Shown here: piece by piece, positions 36,657-49,084 of the stretch | Layout of the letters: the number at the start of each line of letters is the position of its first letter | Numbering within the stretch: position 1 is the stretch's first letter | Origin: Phaseolus vulgaris | Lineage: Eukaryota; Streptophyta; Magnoliopsida; Fabales; Fabaceae | DNA: 64,000 bases | Assembly: GCF_000499845.2 (NCBI RefSeq) | Contig: NC_023751.2 | Coordinates: forward strand, 34,346,309 to 34,410,308 | Direction: 5' to 3' | The notes under the pieces: model-generated | Databases searched by the model: none | The model's input: only the letters and a program-made list of their open reading frames with translations | Told to the model about the DNA's origin: nothing | Position numbers and translations under genes: made by a program

Positions 36657-37240
36657 ATTAACAAATTCACCTCCAAAACTCCATTATCTTTCTTGCAAAC
36701 AATTCCTATCCAAACATAACAAATATGAAAAAAAAGAACGGAAAGGTTTTGGATAACTAATAAAAAGAATTCCAATTATCTACCGCCATGGCATAACGTT
36801 GGACTTTCCAAGCATCGCTGCATAAATATTTCGAAAACACTCAACTCAATAAACAATGAAGGAAACAAGAAAAAAATCTATCACTGGTTGTTTAGACATG
36901 TTAGCCGTCCCACTATATTCCATCACTGGCTGAGTTAACAATCTGAAAGATAAATCACAAATAAAGACTCAACGTGTTGCAAACAAATAAGTGCAAATTT
37001 CAAAACTGGACGAACGAGATTTTTAGAAACATAAGTGAAGCATTTAAAATAATTTCAGGATCATTATTAAAAATTTCCACGTAAGAGACATTGTTGTCAC
37101 TGACGATAGGCTCAGACATTGTTGTCACTCACAGTAAGAGACATTGTTGTCACTCATAGCACGCTCACAGGAGATTACATGCAACAATTCCAAACAAGTT
37201 CACAACTCAACACATCCTACACCACACTTCATTGCTTGGC
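36657..37240 (-). repeat. Segmental duplication copy A, right part
   Basis: Continues the homology broken by the copia element and matches about 43150-43990: AACAAATTCACCTC, AAACACTCAACTCAATAAAC, TTAGCCGTCCCACTATAT and the start of the minisatellite. Includes three degenerate minisatellite units at 37081-37165. Confidence 0.85.
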
Positions 37241-38140
37241 TTCCCTATAAGACCAATGAATTCAAGAAAACTATAATCAATCTCAGTAGATACACACAAT
37301 AACCGACACAGGTACCTTCTAACTATCCAACCAATAAGAGAGACTGTAGACATTCCAAATCGAGCACATACGAAAAATAGTGAATGGAAACGTAGTAAAA
37401 CCTAAAGCTTCACAATAAGTCCAACAATCTAACACAGTTGCCTCCACAACCCAAAAGACATCCATAGTAAGTCACTGCAACTCAAGTAGAAAAAGATATC
37501 GAATCATCAAAGTCGAAGGCCCAACAACACAAATGCTAAAGCCTCTCTCATATTGATATAGTGCCTGTTTTCAAGAACTCCCACTCCACAATTTTAGCCA
37601 AAAATATAATCACAAAGAAAATCATGAATGCAGAAATAATAAAACCTAAGGTTTTACCGGACCTCCATCCACTGTTTTCGAAACCTGCCCCATATATCTA
37701 TTGTCTTCCCGTGAAATCTCAACAAGAAGCATAGGAACTTGAGAAAACTAAACTTTCTTAAAAGCATGACATAACAAAATGATCAAGTGATTCAGAAATA
37801 TAATTAGCAATAAGATAGTGTTTCCTTCGACATCCTACCCAAATCCTAAAACCTGTTGGAGTAGGGGAGGTGTCACTCATAGCTCATAGCCTTGAGGGAT
37901 TGGGGGAGACGTGGCTCAGGAAAATTACAAGAAAACATTCCAAATACTGTTGTTTCTCTCATTCGTGTGGGAGATATTGGAAAGCTTCTCTCATTCTCAT
38001 ATAGGAGATAGAACTAAGTAGAGCTCTAATATTGGAAAAAATTGTTGCTTCTCATTCTCATATTGGAGATAGAACTAAATATAGCACTCATATTGGAGAT
38101 CATTCTCATATTGAAAGATAATTGAGATAATCTGATCAAG
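37241..38140. repeat. Further array cassettes and a 70-bp tandem repeat
   Basis: Beta-like cassettes near 37430-37480 and 37650-37720. At 37984-38110 a unit with TCTCATTCTCATATTGGAGA and AGATAGAACTAA is repeated two to three times. No coding potential. Confidence 0.6.
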
Positions 38141-39150
38141 GATGAGGCTAGGTGATATTCCGAATGTAACTCAAAACTGCTCAAAATAAAACAATACAAA
38201 ATGAAGTTTTGAAATCAAATTGTCCAATGCTCTTTATAATTAGTAAAATGAAGTAATAACTAAGAAAATAGGAAATAAAAGAAAACTATATATAATTACA
38301 ACCAAAACAATATAGCCCTATATATTTAGTGAGATGTATTTATTAAACAACTACACCAAAAAAGACTTTCTAGAAGAGAGTGCGAGTAAGTTTTGTAAAT
38401 TTCTAAAATCAAATTCTTATAAATTCTTATGAAAGTGAACCATTAACCCCTTTTCTTTTTACCATAAAGATTTAGAAATACAGTGGTTCAAATTAGAAAA
38501 CCTAGAAAAAAATTGAAGAGAATGTAAGAACAAAAAACATATATATTTGACCCTTATAAACCAATTGGATATTTAGCCAATTGAAATATGTAGAGAATTT
38601 CGCTTCAATCAGCATACACATTGTGATACAGATCAACCCAGGAACCTTTCTTAAGAATTACAATAAAGAGCATGTGTAGCCAACATAGGGTTTTAAGATT
38701 TTTCCTACAAAGAGTGTATACAAAGCAATTTATTAATGATTACTTAAAATTTTTTATAAAATAGATTCACAATCGAAAAATCATTCAGATCATCAACATT
38801 ATAATGAAAGCAAATATTTAGTTAGCAATCATTATAAAAATACATTATAAAACATTATAAAAATAAACAAATTATTGAAAGCAAAATACAATTTTTTTGT
38901 AAGTAACTACTATAAAGTTAAAAAAACAAATGTTAGAGAATCATTAGCCAACAAAGGACTTCTAGATTACTTTTTCAACAAGAATAACTATTAAAGGAAA
39001 TATAACAACCATGAATAATGTTATAAAAACCACTGCAATTCTGCTATAATCAAATGATCATATTAATAAAGCAATTATGTAATTCAATGTAAAAATAAAA
39101 GTATTATATATATATATATATTCCTAGAAAATATCTCACAAACACATCAT
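38141..39150. other. Low-similarity spacer within the array
   Basis: AT-rich stretch with no cassette that I can recognise and no ORF of note. It ends in a TA run (39107-39120). Confidence 0.45.
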
Positions 39151-41040
39151 ATATTTCAAACTTCAATAATCAAACGAGAACTATATTCAAATTTATGTTT
39201 TTTAATCCTCATCGAAATCATGCTGAAAAGGAACCAACACAAGCACATTAACTGTGACATATGATAGATCTCTGACATAAAATAAATAGCCATAATCAAA
39301 CTCAAGTAGACATCTGTCATCAAAGAGCAAATCACGAAATAAAGACAAAAAAATATAGGGATAACAAAACCTAACGCATCAAGAATCTCCATCCAGTATT
39401 TAGATATCCTACCTCACATCCGTTGTACACTTTGAAGATTTATCCTCAACCAATCTTACATGCAAAAAAGGTATGAACACAGAGAAATCAACACCTAGAC
39501 ATAAAAAATTTAAGAACAATATTTAAATTCAAATAGATATCAGTAATAAAAACCAAGAATTTAAGAAAGGATAAGATAAATTAATGAATTCAAAAACCAA
39601 TGGAGCCTTAGTTGCTCATAACAGGCTCGATGAGATACAGGTCATCACACAAAACTAAACCAAATCCTGCTGCAGAGAAACAAATCACAATTCAAATCTT
39701 AATGTTCGGTGATCAACTCCAACTCAACACAGAAGAAAGGTTATCCCAAGTTGTAAGTCTTCCTAATCTTATGATTTTTAATACTTTAATTTTCAGAAAT
39801 AAAATAATAATCCCAACTTGTTAACCGTTTTAATAAATAGCATCAAGCAAGAATCAACATTAAAGAAAAAGTTTAAGTATAGAGACAATAAGACATTCAA
39901 AACAAAGACAGACATCAACATTCAACAAGCTCGATATGAAACATAATCCAAACATCAAAGCACATAAACAAATGACAATTTAATCCTTATGCTTCGTGAA
40001 CAAATGTCAAGAAATCAAATAAAGAGGAAACTCATAAGAAATTAGGTTATCCTGAATTATTGGTTGTTCTAAACACTTTCAGATTTTAATCCTCAACCAT
40101 TCTTGCAGTCTCAACATGCTAAAAAGAAATGAACACAAACAAACTAAGTCGGTAATAAAGACCAAGAATTTAAGAAAAGATAAGATTAATTAATAAATTC
40201 AAGAAATTAAAAAACTAAGAATTTAAGAAAAGATTAGTTGAACTATTCAAGAATTCAAAAATCGATAGAGTCGCAGTTGCTCATAAAAGGCTCGATAAGG
40301 TCATCACATAAAACAAAACCAAACCCTGCTGTAGAGAAACAAATCAAAATTCAAATCTTAATGATTCGTGATCAACTCCAACACAAAGTTAAATAGCCTT
40401 TCACGTTTAATATTCAGCTTCATGCAGACAATAGTGCTCAAACAAATCTTATTCTCCTAAAGGATTGTTAACAAGAAGGATATACAATTAAAATCCAAAA
40501 ATACTTATATAAAAAAGTACCAAGAGTAATTCTCCAATTTGCAGAGCAACAAAGTTTTCTCATGCTACTACTCTACCCCAAAAACCAATGCCTTTTAGAT
40601 TGAAACAATTCCTGATATGGAAAGCAAGGAAGACAACCAAAGGAAACATTATCCCAAGTTGTAAGACAATTTAAACTGTTATGATTTTTAATACTCAATC
40701 GACAAATGCTAGAAAGGGATGAATGCAAACAGTTCAACCAACTCCTGGATTTGTTAGAAAAAAGTGAGCCTGACTTGTTAGCCGTTTTAATTGTTTTAAT
40801 TCATTGCGTCAAGCAAGAATCAGCATCAAATATAAATAGAAGAAACAAGAGTAGCAAGAAGTCAAATCATCCACCACCATTGCCTCCACGACCAAAGAAA
40901 CATTCATAGTATGTCTTCCCTGGAAAGACCAAGTGGAAGTAACGGAGAACAATTATGATGACCTTAAGCACTCAATATAAAATTGAATAGAAAAAAAAAT
41001 ACAAGATCCCAAATCATGTACGTTACAAGCTATCCCACAG

Positions 41041-41142
41041 TTCTAACACTATGTTGCACACAATATAAAATACATACAATTTGTTTCACAATTCTAACAC
41101 TATATTGCACACAATATAAAATACATACAATTTATTTCTCGA
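41041..41142. repeat. 51-bp tandem repeat, two copies
   Basis: TTCTAACACTATGTTGCACA starts at 41041 and the same unit recurs at 41092 with minor changes. Confidence 0.85.
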
Positions 41143-41254
41143 TCAAATTCAGAAGCTCATCATCGGGTTAATTAATCTTCAGTATGCAAAGATGTTAGTT
41201 GTCCCAATATCATGATTGATTCAATATGAAGGAGAAATCTAAAATAAAGACTCG

Positions 41255-41336
41255 GCTCGTTGCATAGTACTAATTAATTAAAATAACATTTACACTCAGC
41301 ACGCTGCATACTACTAATTAATTAAAATAACAATTA
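41255..41336. repeat. Short tandem repeat, about 45-bp unit, two copies
   Basis: TTGCATAGTACTAATTAATT and CTGCATACTACTAATTAATT, each followed by AAAATAACA, lie about 45 bp apart. Confidence 0.75.
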
Positions 41337-42044
41337 CATGGACTTACTGTCTCATACCTCTAAACTCTTACAGTGCATGTTACAATTAGGCATGAAATCC
41401 CACTGTACAAGCTTATCCAGAGAATAATAACAAGAAAAACTAAAGTTTCACAGGATCTCCATGTTTCCCAAACCTATGACACAAATACATTGTCTCCCTG
41501 TAAAGCACAAGAGGAAATAAAACTAGCAACTAAATATATTTATATATATATATACCTAGAAAATATCTGATAAACACATCATATATTTCAAACTTGTACA
41601 CACACAGTTAGTAGTTGGACAATTCCTAGTCCAAAAATCCATAAGGCTTTTGACTCTGCCCAAGCCCTACCCTGTCAAAAATACCAATCAAGAATTTTCA
41701 GGGTAAATGATAAGAGATCACCAAATCATGTTGTTGGTACTTGAACAATGAATAGAGAATTGATCACACCAAAATTTCATTCGGCCTTTTGCAAATGAAT
41801 AAATTTTTTAACAGTTCACTGCAAGACAATTAAGAGAATAGGTCCCCTGAAATGATATTATTGACCAAGATTTTCATTTAATCACCTCTGAAATTACTGA
41901 TCCTCTGAAACTCTTGTAAAGCCTGTTACCAACACCCATAAAAACTTCCACATTAGAAGGTTACTAAAAGCATAGGCACGAGAATCCAAAAAAACAGAAA
42001 ATTCAAACAAGTTTAGTCAATCATGTATAAATGCACAACAAAAT

Positions 42045-43980
42045 TCAAGGGTAAGAACATAAAGCTTCGCTGGATCTCGTGCCAAAGTGTCTACATTCTA
42101 CCTCAGTCGTTGCTTGTGTTGCTCAAAAGGATGAAGCATACAAACAATAACACAAATTCAAAATAAAGAGATTCACAACATGATTGATTAGACGTAGCAT
42201 GAAACATAATGCAAACACCACCGCAGAGAAACAAATGACAATGAAAAATCCTAATATATGGTGATCAAATCTGAAAAAATCAAATAAAGAGGAAATTCAA
42301 ACCCAATCTTTTTATTTTGATAGATCTCTGTCACCAAATAAAAATTGCATTCAAATAGCTAGTCACAAATGAACACAAGAGAAAAATGTAAGGGTAACAC
42401 TGTCTAAGGCTTCAACTGATCCCCCATGCTTCTAAATGTCCTGACACATCCATTGCTCGTGTTACCTGTAAAGAGAAAAATTTCTAGAAAACTAAAAAAA
42501 ACTCGTTCTAGAGGAGGAATTTTAGAAAATATTAGATGAATTCAATCAGTAAACCACTGTTGAAAACCAAATCAAAATTTAATACTAATGTTGGTGATCA
42601 GTCCTTAGAAGTAAATAAAAGGTGGAACCTCATAAAAGAAATTAGGCTATTACAAGTTCTTGTCTTTTCAAGTTGAACATGCCGATGGTAGCGCTCAAAC
42701 AAATCCTTTCCAAAAGCATTGTTGTTAAAAAATATTCAAAATAAATCTGGATATACTTGTACATTGTATAAAAGAACTACCATGAAATACTAAAGGGTAA
42801 CTCCCCAAATTTCAGAGAAACAAAGTTGTCTCATACTACTCTAATTATAGAAACTTAATGCCTTAACATTGGTTCAATTCCTGATGTGCAAACAAGGAAA
42901 TCTGATACTGCCAGCTTACCACACATTACTGAAAATTGAAACCAAGTCAAAACCCACAGAAGAAGATAGCAAGCCTAGAATTATCAGATAAAACCAAGGT
43001 AGCCGTAGTCTCATTCCTAAAAATAAGTTTGTGACACAGAACTTTTCGAAAATGCCCGACTTAAGATTGGACATCACATGTTGTTTTGACTAAAATTAAC
43101 AAATTCACCTCCAAAATACAATTCCTGTCCAGAGTCCGTTCTGACTGAAATTGACAAATTCACCTCTAAAACTTCATTATCTTTATCGCATACACTTCTT
43201 GTCCAAATAGAACAAATATGAAAAAAAATGAACTGAAAGGTTTAGGATAACTAATAAAAGAAGTCCAATTATCTATCGCCATGTCATAATGTTAACTTTC
43301 AAGCCCAAGTGGTTACAGAAATATTTCGAAAACACTCAACTCAATAAACAATGAAGGAAACAAAAGAAAAAAAAAATCTATCACTAGTTGTTCAGACATG
43401 TTAGCCGTCCCACTATATATATATTCCATCACTGGTTGAGTTATAAATCTCAAATAAAGACTCAATGTGCTGCAAACAAATAAAAATAAATGCAAATTTC
43501 AAAACTAGACGAACGAGAAACCCAAATGGAGATTAAAGTGAAACATTTAAAATAATTTCAAGAACAAATTTCAAAAATTTCCACCAAAGAGACACTGTTG
43601 TAACTCATAATAGGCTCAGACATTGCTGTCACTCATAATAGGCTCTCAGACATTGTTGTTTCAGGATCAGATTTCAAAAATTTCCACCAAAGAGACATTG
43701 TTGTCACTCATAATAGGCTCAGACATTGTTGTCACCCATCATAGGCTCTCAAACATTGTTGTTTTAGGATCAGATTTCAAAAATTTCCACCAAAGACATT
43801 GTTGTCACTAATAATAGGTTCTTGGACATTGTTGTCACCCATAATAGGCTCTTAGACATTCCTGTCAGCCATAATAGACTCTCAAACATTGGTGTCATCC
43901 ATAATAGGCTCTCAGACATTGTTGTCACTCATAATAGGCTTGCAGGAGATTACATGCAGCAATTCCCATCAAGTTCACAA
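42045..43980 (-). repeat. Segmental duplication copy B (no retrotransposon)
   Basis: Collinear with copy A (30660-31553 joined to 36657-37200). Around 43140-43170 the copia target site is intact, reading CTGACTGAAATTGACAAATT. It contains an expanded minisatellite at its right end. Confidence 0.8.
43582..43950 (-). repeat. Minisatellite, roughly 30-bp unit
   Basis: On the minus strand the unit is AGCCTATTATGAGTGACAAC followed by AATGTCTGAG, with 28-bp and 30-bp variants. About ten units are present, interrupted twice by a longer spacer (TTTGGTGGAAATTTTTGAAA). The reading frame is closed by TGA in most units, so the short ORFs here are by-products. Only three degenerate units exist in copy A. 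Confidence 0.9.
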
Positions 43981-44803
43981 CTCAGCCCATATGTTTGGTA
44001 TGAATCGAAAGGTTTCGGAAAACTATACAAGAGCCAAAGACCTATTAGAAGATTATCCAGAAAAGCATCAAAATTGAGTAGTAGAACTTTTCAAACCAAG
44101 GAGTAAACCATAAAATCAAAAGAGTAAAAGCCAACCGCAGTTCTCCAATGCTCATCCCACAAGATGCCTCTTATGAACCATAAACCATCAAAATACAACC
44201 AAGATTATAATCAAACCAACAATGTACAGGCGAAAGAAACATTTAGCTTCACAAATAAAATAATTGAATTTCCACAATTTAATCCTTGGAGATCAAATAG
44301 AGAAAATAATTCAAACATCGAACACCAGTCAATCCAACAACAGAGAGGAAACTAATCGAGAAATTAGGATATACTGATGCAGCCGTTTTAAACCCTTTTT
44401 AGGGATTAGTGTTTCAAATATCAGAAACTCGAATTGCTGAAGGGGAATGAACACCAACACCAAGTTAAGCTATCACAAATAAACGCAAAAGAAAGCACAA
44501 GAGTAACAGAACATAATACTTCACATCATGTCCTACACCACGCATCCATTGTGTCTTCCATGTACAACCCAAAAATTCAAGAAACGAATTACTGTACAGT
44601 CAAAAATTCAAGGAAACGAACTAAGCTCTTAATAAAAAGAAGTATAGAAAAGATGAGGATGCAGATAAAGACTAAAAAGACTTGGACGTTACACAACTAA
44701 TCCGAACACCACTGCAGATAAACAAATCATAATTCAATCTTATTATCGATGATCAAATACCAGATAAATTAAATAACAAAAAGAAGACTAAAAGAATACT
44801 TGA

Positions 44804-44890
44804 TCAATTGGCCTTCTGAACTATTATGCTTTCCGTTTCATCCACTGAAAAAACAGGAATTTGATCAAAAGGTTCAAAACTCGCCATCAT
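44804..44890 (-). CDS. Possible small ORF in the array leader (28 codons)
   Basis: Minus-strand ORF starting MMASFEPFDQIPVFSVDE and ending at TGA 44804-44806. It lies between the leader repeats and the first alpha cassette. Its composition is less biased than chance ORFs here, but I do not recognise it and the length is too short to judge. It could be the first coding exon of an unknown gene, an upstream ORF, or chance. Confidence 0.2.
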   Translation of the reverse strand: MMASFEPFDQIPVFSVDETESIIVQKAN

Positions 44891-44894
44891 CACA

Positions 44895-45165
44895 TAAAGA
44901 ATCATATTCGGAGTAAACGATCTTCAATCCCATAGAAGCGTAAATGAATCTACTAATAATTCTTACGTTCTTCAATACCATAAACGCACATTGATCACCA
45001 ATTAGTAATTCTTAATAACTCTTGCGTTCTTCAATCCGAAAACACAAACATCATATAATTAGACAAAGCAGAGAATCAAGAAGTGTGAACTAATAAGAAG
45101 CACAACAATCCCCCGAAGCAATAGTAAAAAAATTCAATCACCGAAGCAATACCATCAATAACAAC
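44895..45165 (-). other. Putative 5' leader of the array locus
   Basis: On the minus strand the motif GGATTGAAGAACG and variants occur three times, about 60 bp apart (near 45035, 44975 and 44930). ATTGCTTCGG occurs twice (near 45145 and 45118). This lies just downstream of a TATA box and looks like a transcribed leader with internal duplication. Confidence 0.4.
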
Positions 45166-45194
45166 AAAACTCAATAGTCAAGAAAGATCTTAGG

Positions 45195-45202
45195 TATATA
45201 TA
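45195..45202 (-). promoter_or_regulatory. TATA box candidate for the array locus
   Basis: TATATATA read on the minus strand, in a CTATATATACC context, about 300 bp upstream of the small ORF. The position agrees with the outer edge of the cassette array. In AT-rich DNA such a match alone is weak. Confidence 0.4.
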
Positions 45203-45240
45203 GAAAGAGATTACCAAGATTAACGGCTGAGATTACGTGG

Positions 45241-48200
45241 TGGATGAAAAATGGAACTAATGATGTAATTAAGGTTTTGATTCTTATCTTAAGACGACTT
45301 AAAATAGGAGAAACAACATTACAATTATTATTTTAATGATATTTAAAAAAATTCTTACAAATATTGTTTTGGTTTTATATTAATAGATAATTCATTAACA
45401 TTTTAGTCAACATAATTAAATTTTAGGAGTTTTGATTTGAGTTCAATTTCTAACATTTTAATTTTTACAAATTATATTATCAATTTTTAATGCATTTTTA
45501 TTTTAATAAATATTTTGTATTTTATCCATTTGAAAAAAAAAACTTATTTCTTTAACTAATGTTTTTTAAAATATTTTCCTCATTAGCTTTATTATAATAA
45601 GACAGTATGAGTTCTTTCTAGAGCATGTGACTTTTTTTTATTGGTATTTCAGATTATTTTTATGTTTTTCAAATTATATTATTAGTTTTTTATATTTTTG
45701 TTTTTATCGCTCAAGCTGAAGTTTTATTTTATTTATTTTTAAGGGGAAAGACTTTTTTTTTATCTCACCAATAATTAATAGAAAAACAACTTCTATTATA
45801 AATAGGCATATGCTGTATTAAGTTCAATCGATTTTTTGTTTGATTTTAAAACAATTAATTTTTTTATAAAATAATGGTGATTCTTTAATAAATATATTGT
45901 ATATAAATTTAAGGTATTTTTCATTACTTCTATTAGTGACTGTGAATCCATTTTCCAAAATATACTGAAAGTTGAAAACAATTTTTACTATTAATCCATA
46001 TTTTTATAAGATTAAAATAATTTATTTAAATGTAATCCAATAATATCGTTAGAGTTGTTTTAAAAATAATTTCACAAATATTTAATAAAAATGTAATTTT
46101 AACTAATAATTCAAAAACTTACCGAAAAATGAAAATGAAAATGATAAACATTTTAAAATACAAAATGTAATTATTTTATTAATTAAACTATTTGTGTGTT
46201 TCACTAAATATATTTATGTTATGTAATCAAAATTTTAAAAATAAAATATATTTCTAAATAATTTAAAAATGAATTAAGACTTCATAGTACTAAATACAAT
46301 TTGGAAAAAAAAAATATGTACAAATTATTCATGGTGAAATACTCAGATTTGAGACAACATTTTCGTGACGCCTTTTTTTATACATGTTAAAAATAAATAA
46401 AAAACTAAAGAAGTTATACAAAAAAAAATACAAATTAATTTATACATAAATTAATTTTAATTATTAAAAAATTTAAATCATTTTTTCGTCTGATTTCTTT
46501 TATAGGATTTGTAAAAAAATTGTCGAAATAGAACTTTAATTTTTTTTTTTAAAGTTCTAAGAATAAGTTAAAAAATAATGTTGAGAACAGAATATCACCT
46601 TTTTTATGACCACAAATACAATAATTAAACACCATTTTTATCTCCTTTTTTTATCAGATTTAAACTCTCTATATTCTCTTGTGATTTCTACTTTCTTCCT
46701 CCACCAATTAAATGGTGACGCCTTATTTAAATTATATATATATATATATTATCCAAATATCAAAATACCTTTAGATTAAAGAAAAAATATGTATTTATCT
46801 CCTATTATATTATACTAAATGTCATTCTTATTCTTTTTAATTTTAAAATAAACATTTAATTCTTTTATATTTTTTAATAAAGTGATGGTTATATTTCCTA
46901 TAATTTTCAAATAAGAATTTATCTTTATTACATTTTTAAAAATCATGGTTATATCTGTTATATTTTTAATAGAGGACATTCCTCTCATTTACTTTATTTA
47001 TAAAATATAGTTTTTTTAATAAAAGGTTCTTTGGTTTTATTTTTAATTTTTAATTTATATATTTAAGCTTTAATGAATATAGATTTAAAGAAAAACAAGT
47101 GACTATTATTTTAATATATATATATATATTATTATTATTATTAGTAATGATAACACACTCATGAAATATTACAGATAATATATCATATAAATACTATACA
47201 GTACATAAAGTCATATATATATATATAATATTATGTGTTTCATCATCATTATCATTATCATCATGTAGATATTATTTGAGTGAGTTCATCTTATTTGAGC
47301 GAGTTCATTTCGTTTGAACATTATTTATTAAACTGAATCACTTGCACGACCTCACAATGTTTAAGCGATATGACTTGAGAAAAAACGCTATTTTGATTAT
47401 TTCATCAATGTTTGATCGACCACCTGTTACTTAAGCGTTGATGTATAGTTGCATGATCTCACACATTCTAAAATTTTATGCACTACTTGAGTGACATTAT
47501 GTTGTTTGAGCAATATTTCAGTCTAATGAAGAAAGAATTGCTCCTCCTTGCTCAAACCTCAAGTTGTTATCGCTCGATCTACATTTAAGCAATATTGAGT
47601 AGTAAAGTAATTGGATAGGTAAACTTACTTAATTCATAACTTTATAGTGAGATGAGTTGGATTAAAAATTTTAAGGTTAATTATTAAAGTAGTGAGGTAA
47701 ACTGATAAATTATAAAAATTAACTATGTTTCATAATGTATTTCATAAATTATAAAAATTATGGGGAAAAATTCAAAAGTGAATAATTCGAAAAAGTCACT
47801 TTAGAGAAGAATAAAATGGTCATTTCAATAAATTATGGGATTGTAGATTAAACAATGTGGGTACATTAAGTAAAAGCCTTCTTTGAGATCATGGGCTATT
47901 CGTAAGCCCAAAATTTGAATACAGACCTTAAAATAGAATGTTGTTTGATATAAATATATATTACAATAAATAAATAATTTCGTAAATTTATCAAATATGT
48001 TATATTTTATAACATAAATTAAAAAAAATAGTATAAATTTTCTCCAATAACATTTTTTAGTTTCTACAATCAAATAATAACATTAATTGGTAATTGTGAA
48101 GAGTTAGCAGAATATATGAATTATTTTAAACAATGTTTTTTAGTCTCTTATGTTGGACAACAACGGCACAAGTATGAGTTTAAGAGTATTTGTCTTTATT

Positions 48201-48975
48201 TCTGAAATACAATTTTATATTATTTTGTTTTTTATTTTGTAAATGTTGTGTCTTATCCCGGTCTATGTCTCTCTTGGTTAGTGGTATATTCATGTATGCT
48301 CTTGTTCTATCTCAAATATTAATTAAATAAATTTTATTACTTGAAATAAAAAAGACATTAAAAAATATATTATCAATGATTCAATGTTATTTTAATTTTA
48401 AACATGAAATTATAATATTATAATATAATATTTAATAACAATTACATAAATATTAAAAATAGAAAATAAAAATATTAAAAAAATAGAAATGATCAAATGT
48501 ATGTCTTATAAATAATTTAATTCAATAAATCTAAGTTTATATTTCTTAAAATGAAATAAATAGTTTTGTACACTAAGAAAACAAATATGTAGTTGAAATT
48601 GTGATGAGAGAAAAAATATCTTAAAGATTTTGGTAAATTTGGTGCGTTTCGAACTAAGCCAACAATTGAGAGAGAGAATAAAATATTAAGTAACAAAATA
48701 AAAGTTATTCAGATTAAACGAAACAAAACACCAAACATAATATTAAAAATATATTTTTTAAGTTACCAGATAAATTAAGGGTGTTTTAGTATTTTTTAAA
48801 AAATTAAAACATGTATGAAGATAGAGGTGGACAGGTATGTATATATTTATCTTCGTCCTCAAACCAAATTTAAAAACTCAGATATTACTCATATTCATAC
48901 GGTTGGGTTGGGCTCACTTCTTATGTGGAGGCCCAGCCCAATATTAATCACCTTTATGTTTTTTATTCTTCAACA
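45241..48975. other. AT-rich spacer
   Basis: No supported gene. TA microsatellites at about 46734-46750, 47116-47132 and 47213-47226. At 47275-47600 degenerate TTGAGCGA/TTAAGCGAT words recur (see findings). Confidence 0.5.
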
Positions 48976-48989
48976 GAGAAGGTAGTCAG

Positions 48990-49045
48990 TTGAGTGAGAG
49001 AGAGAGAGCAAAGAGAGAGAGTAGAGAGAGAGAGAGAAAAAGAAA
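48990..49045 (+). repeat. GA microsatellite
   Basis: Runs of GAGAGAGAGAG interrupted by CAAAGAG and TAGAGAG. Confidence 0.85.
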
Positions 49046-49084
49046 AGGAGAAAAGAGTGAAGAGAGGAAGTTTTGTCTAGCTAC

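Larger units (their letters stand above)
30660..45240 (-). repeat. Exon-like cassette array (possible noncoding transcription unit)
   Basis: Apart from the inserted copia element, this region is made of diverged copies of a few cassettes, best read on the minus strand. Cassette alpha ends in an acceptor-like TTTGTTTCTCTGCAG and occurs near 44720, 42560, 42225, 40335, 39960, 39675, 31205 and 30800. Cassette beta (CTTTACAGG start, GGATGTGTGAGGACA core, CCTTAG-GTTTTG end) occurs near 44550, 42440, 41475, 40890, 39395, 37690, 37225 and 31000. Cassette gamma, with a CTTTTTAGCATG-like acceptor, lies near 44435, 40710, 40120, 39465 and 39225. Cassette delta carries GAGCCTATTATGAG. No frame stays open across cassettes. 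A long noncoding RNA, a decayed gene or a tandem repeat are all possible. Confidence 0.6.

Noticed and set aside
40265..40380. Box C/D snoRNA in a cassette (GTGATGA ... TTTTTGA)
   Set aside because: A C-box-like word is present, but there is no good D box, no terminal stem and no clear guide region; other copies do not keep the boxes.
43582..43950. CRISPR-like look of the short repeats
   Set aside because: Units are contiguous and degenerate without unique spacers, in a plant nuclear context; an ordinary minisatellite.
43623..44106. Overlapping ORFs of 62-94 codons with repeated HNRL/IIGSQT motifs
   Set aside because: Direct translation of the noncoding minisatellite on the plus strand; frames shift with 28-bp units.
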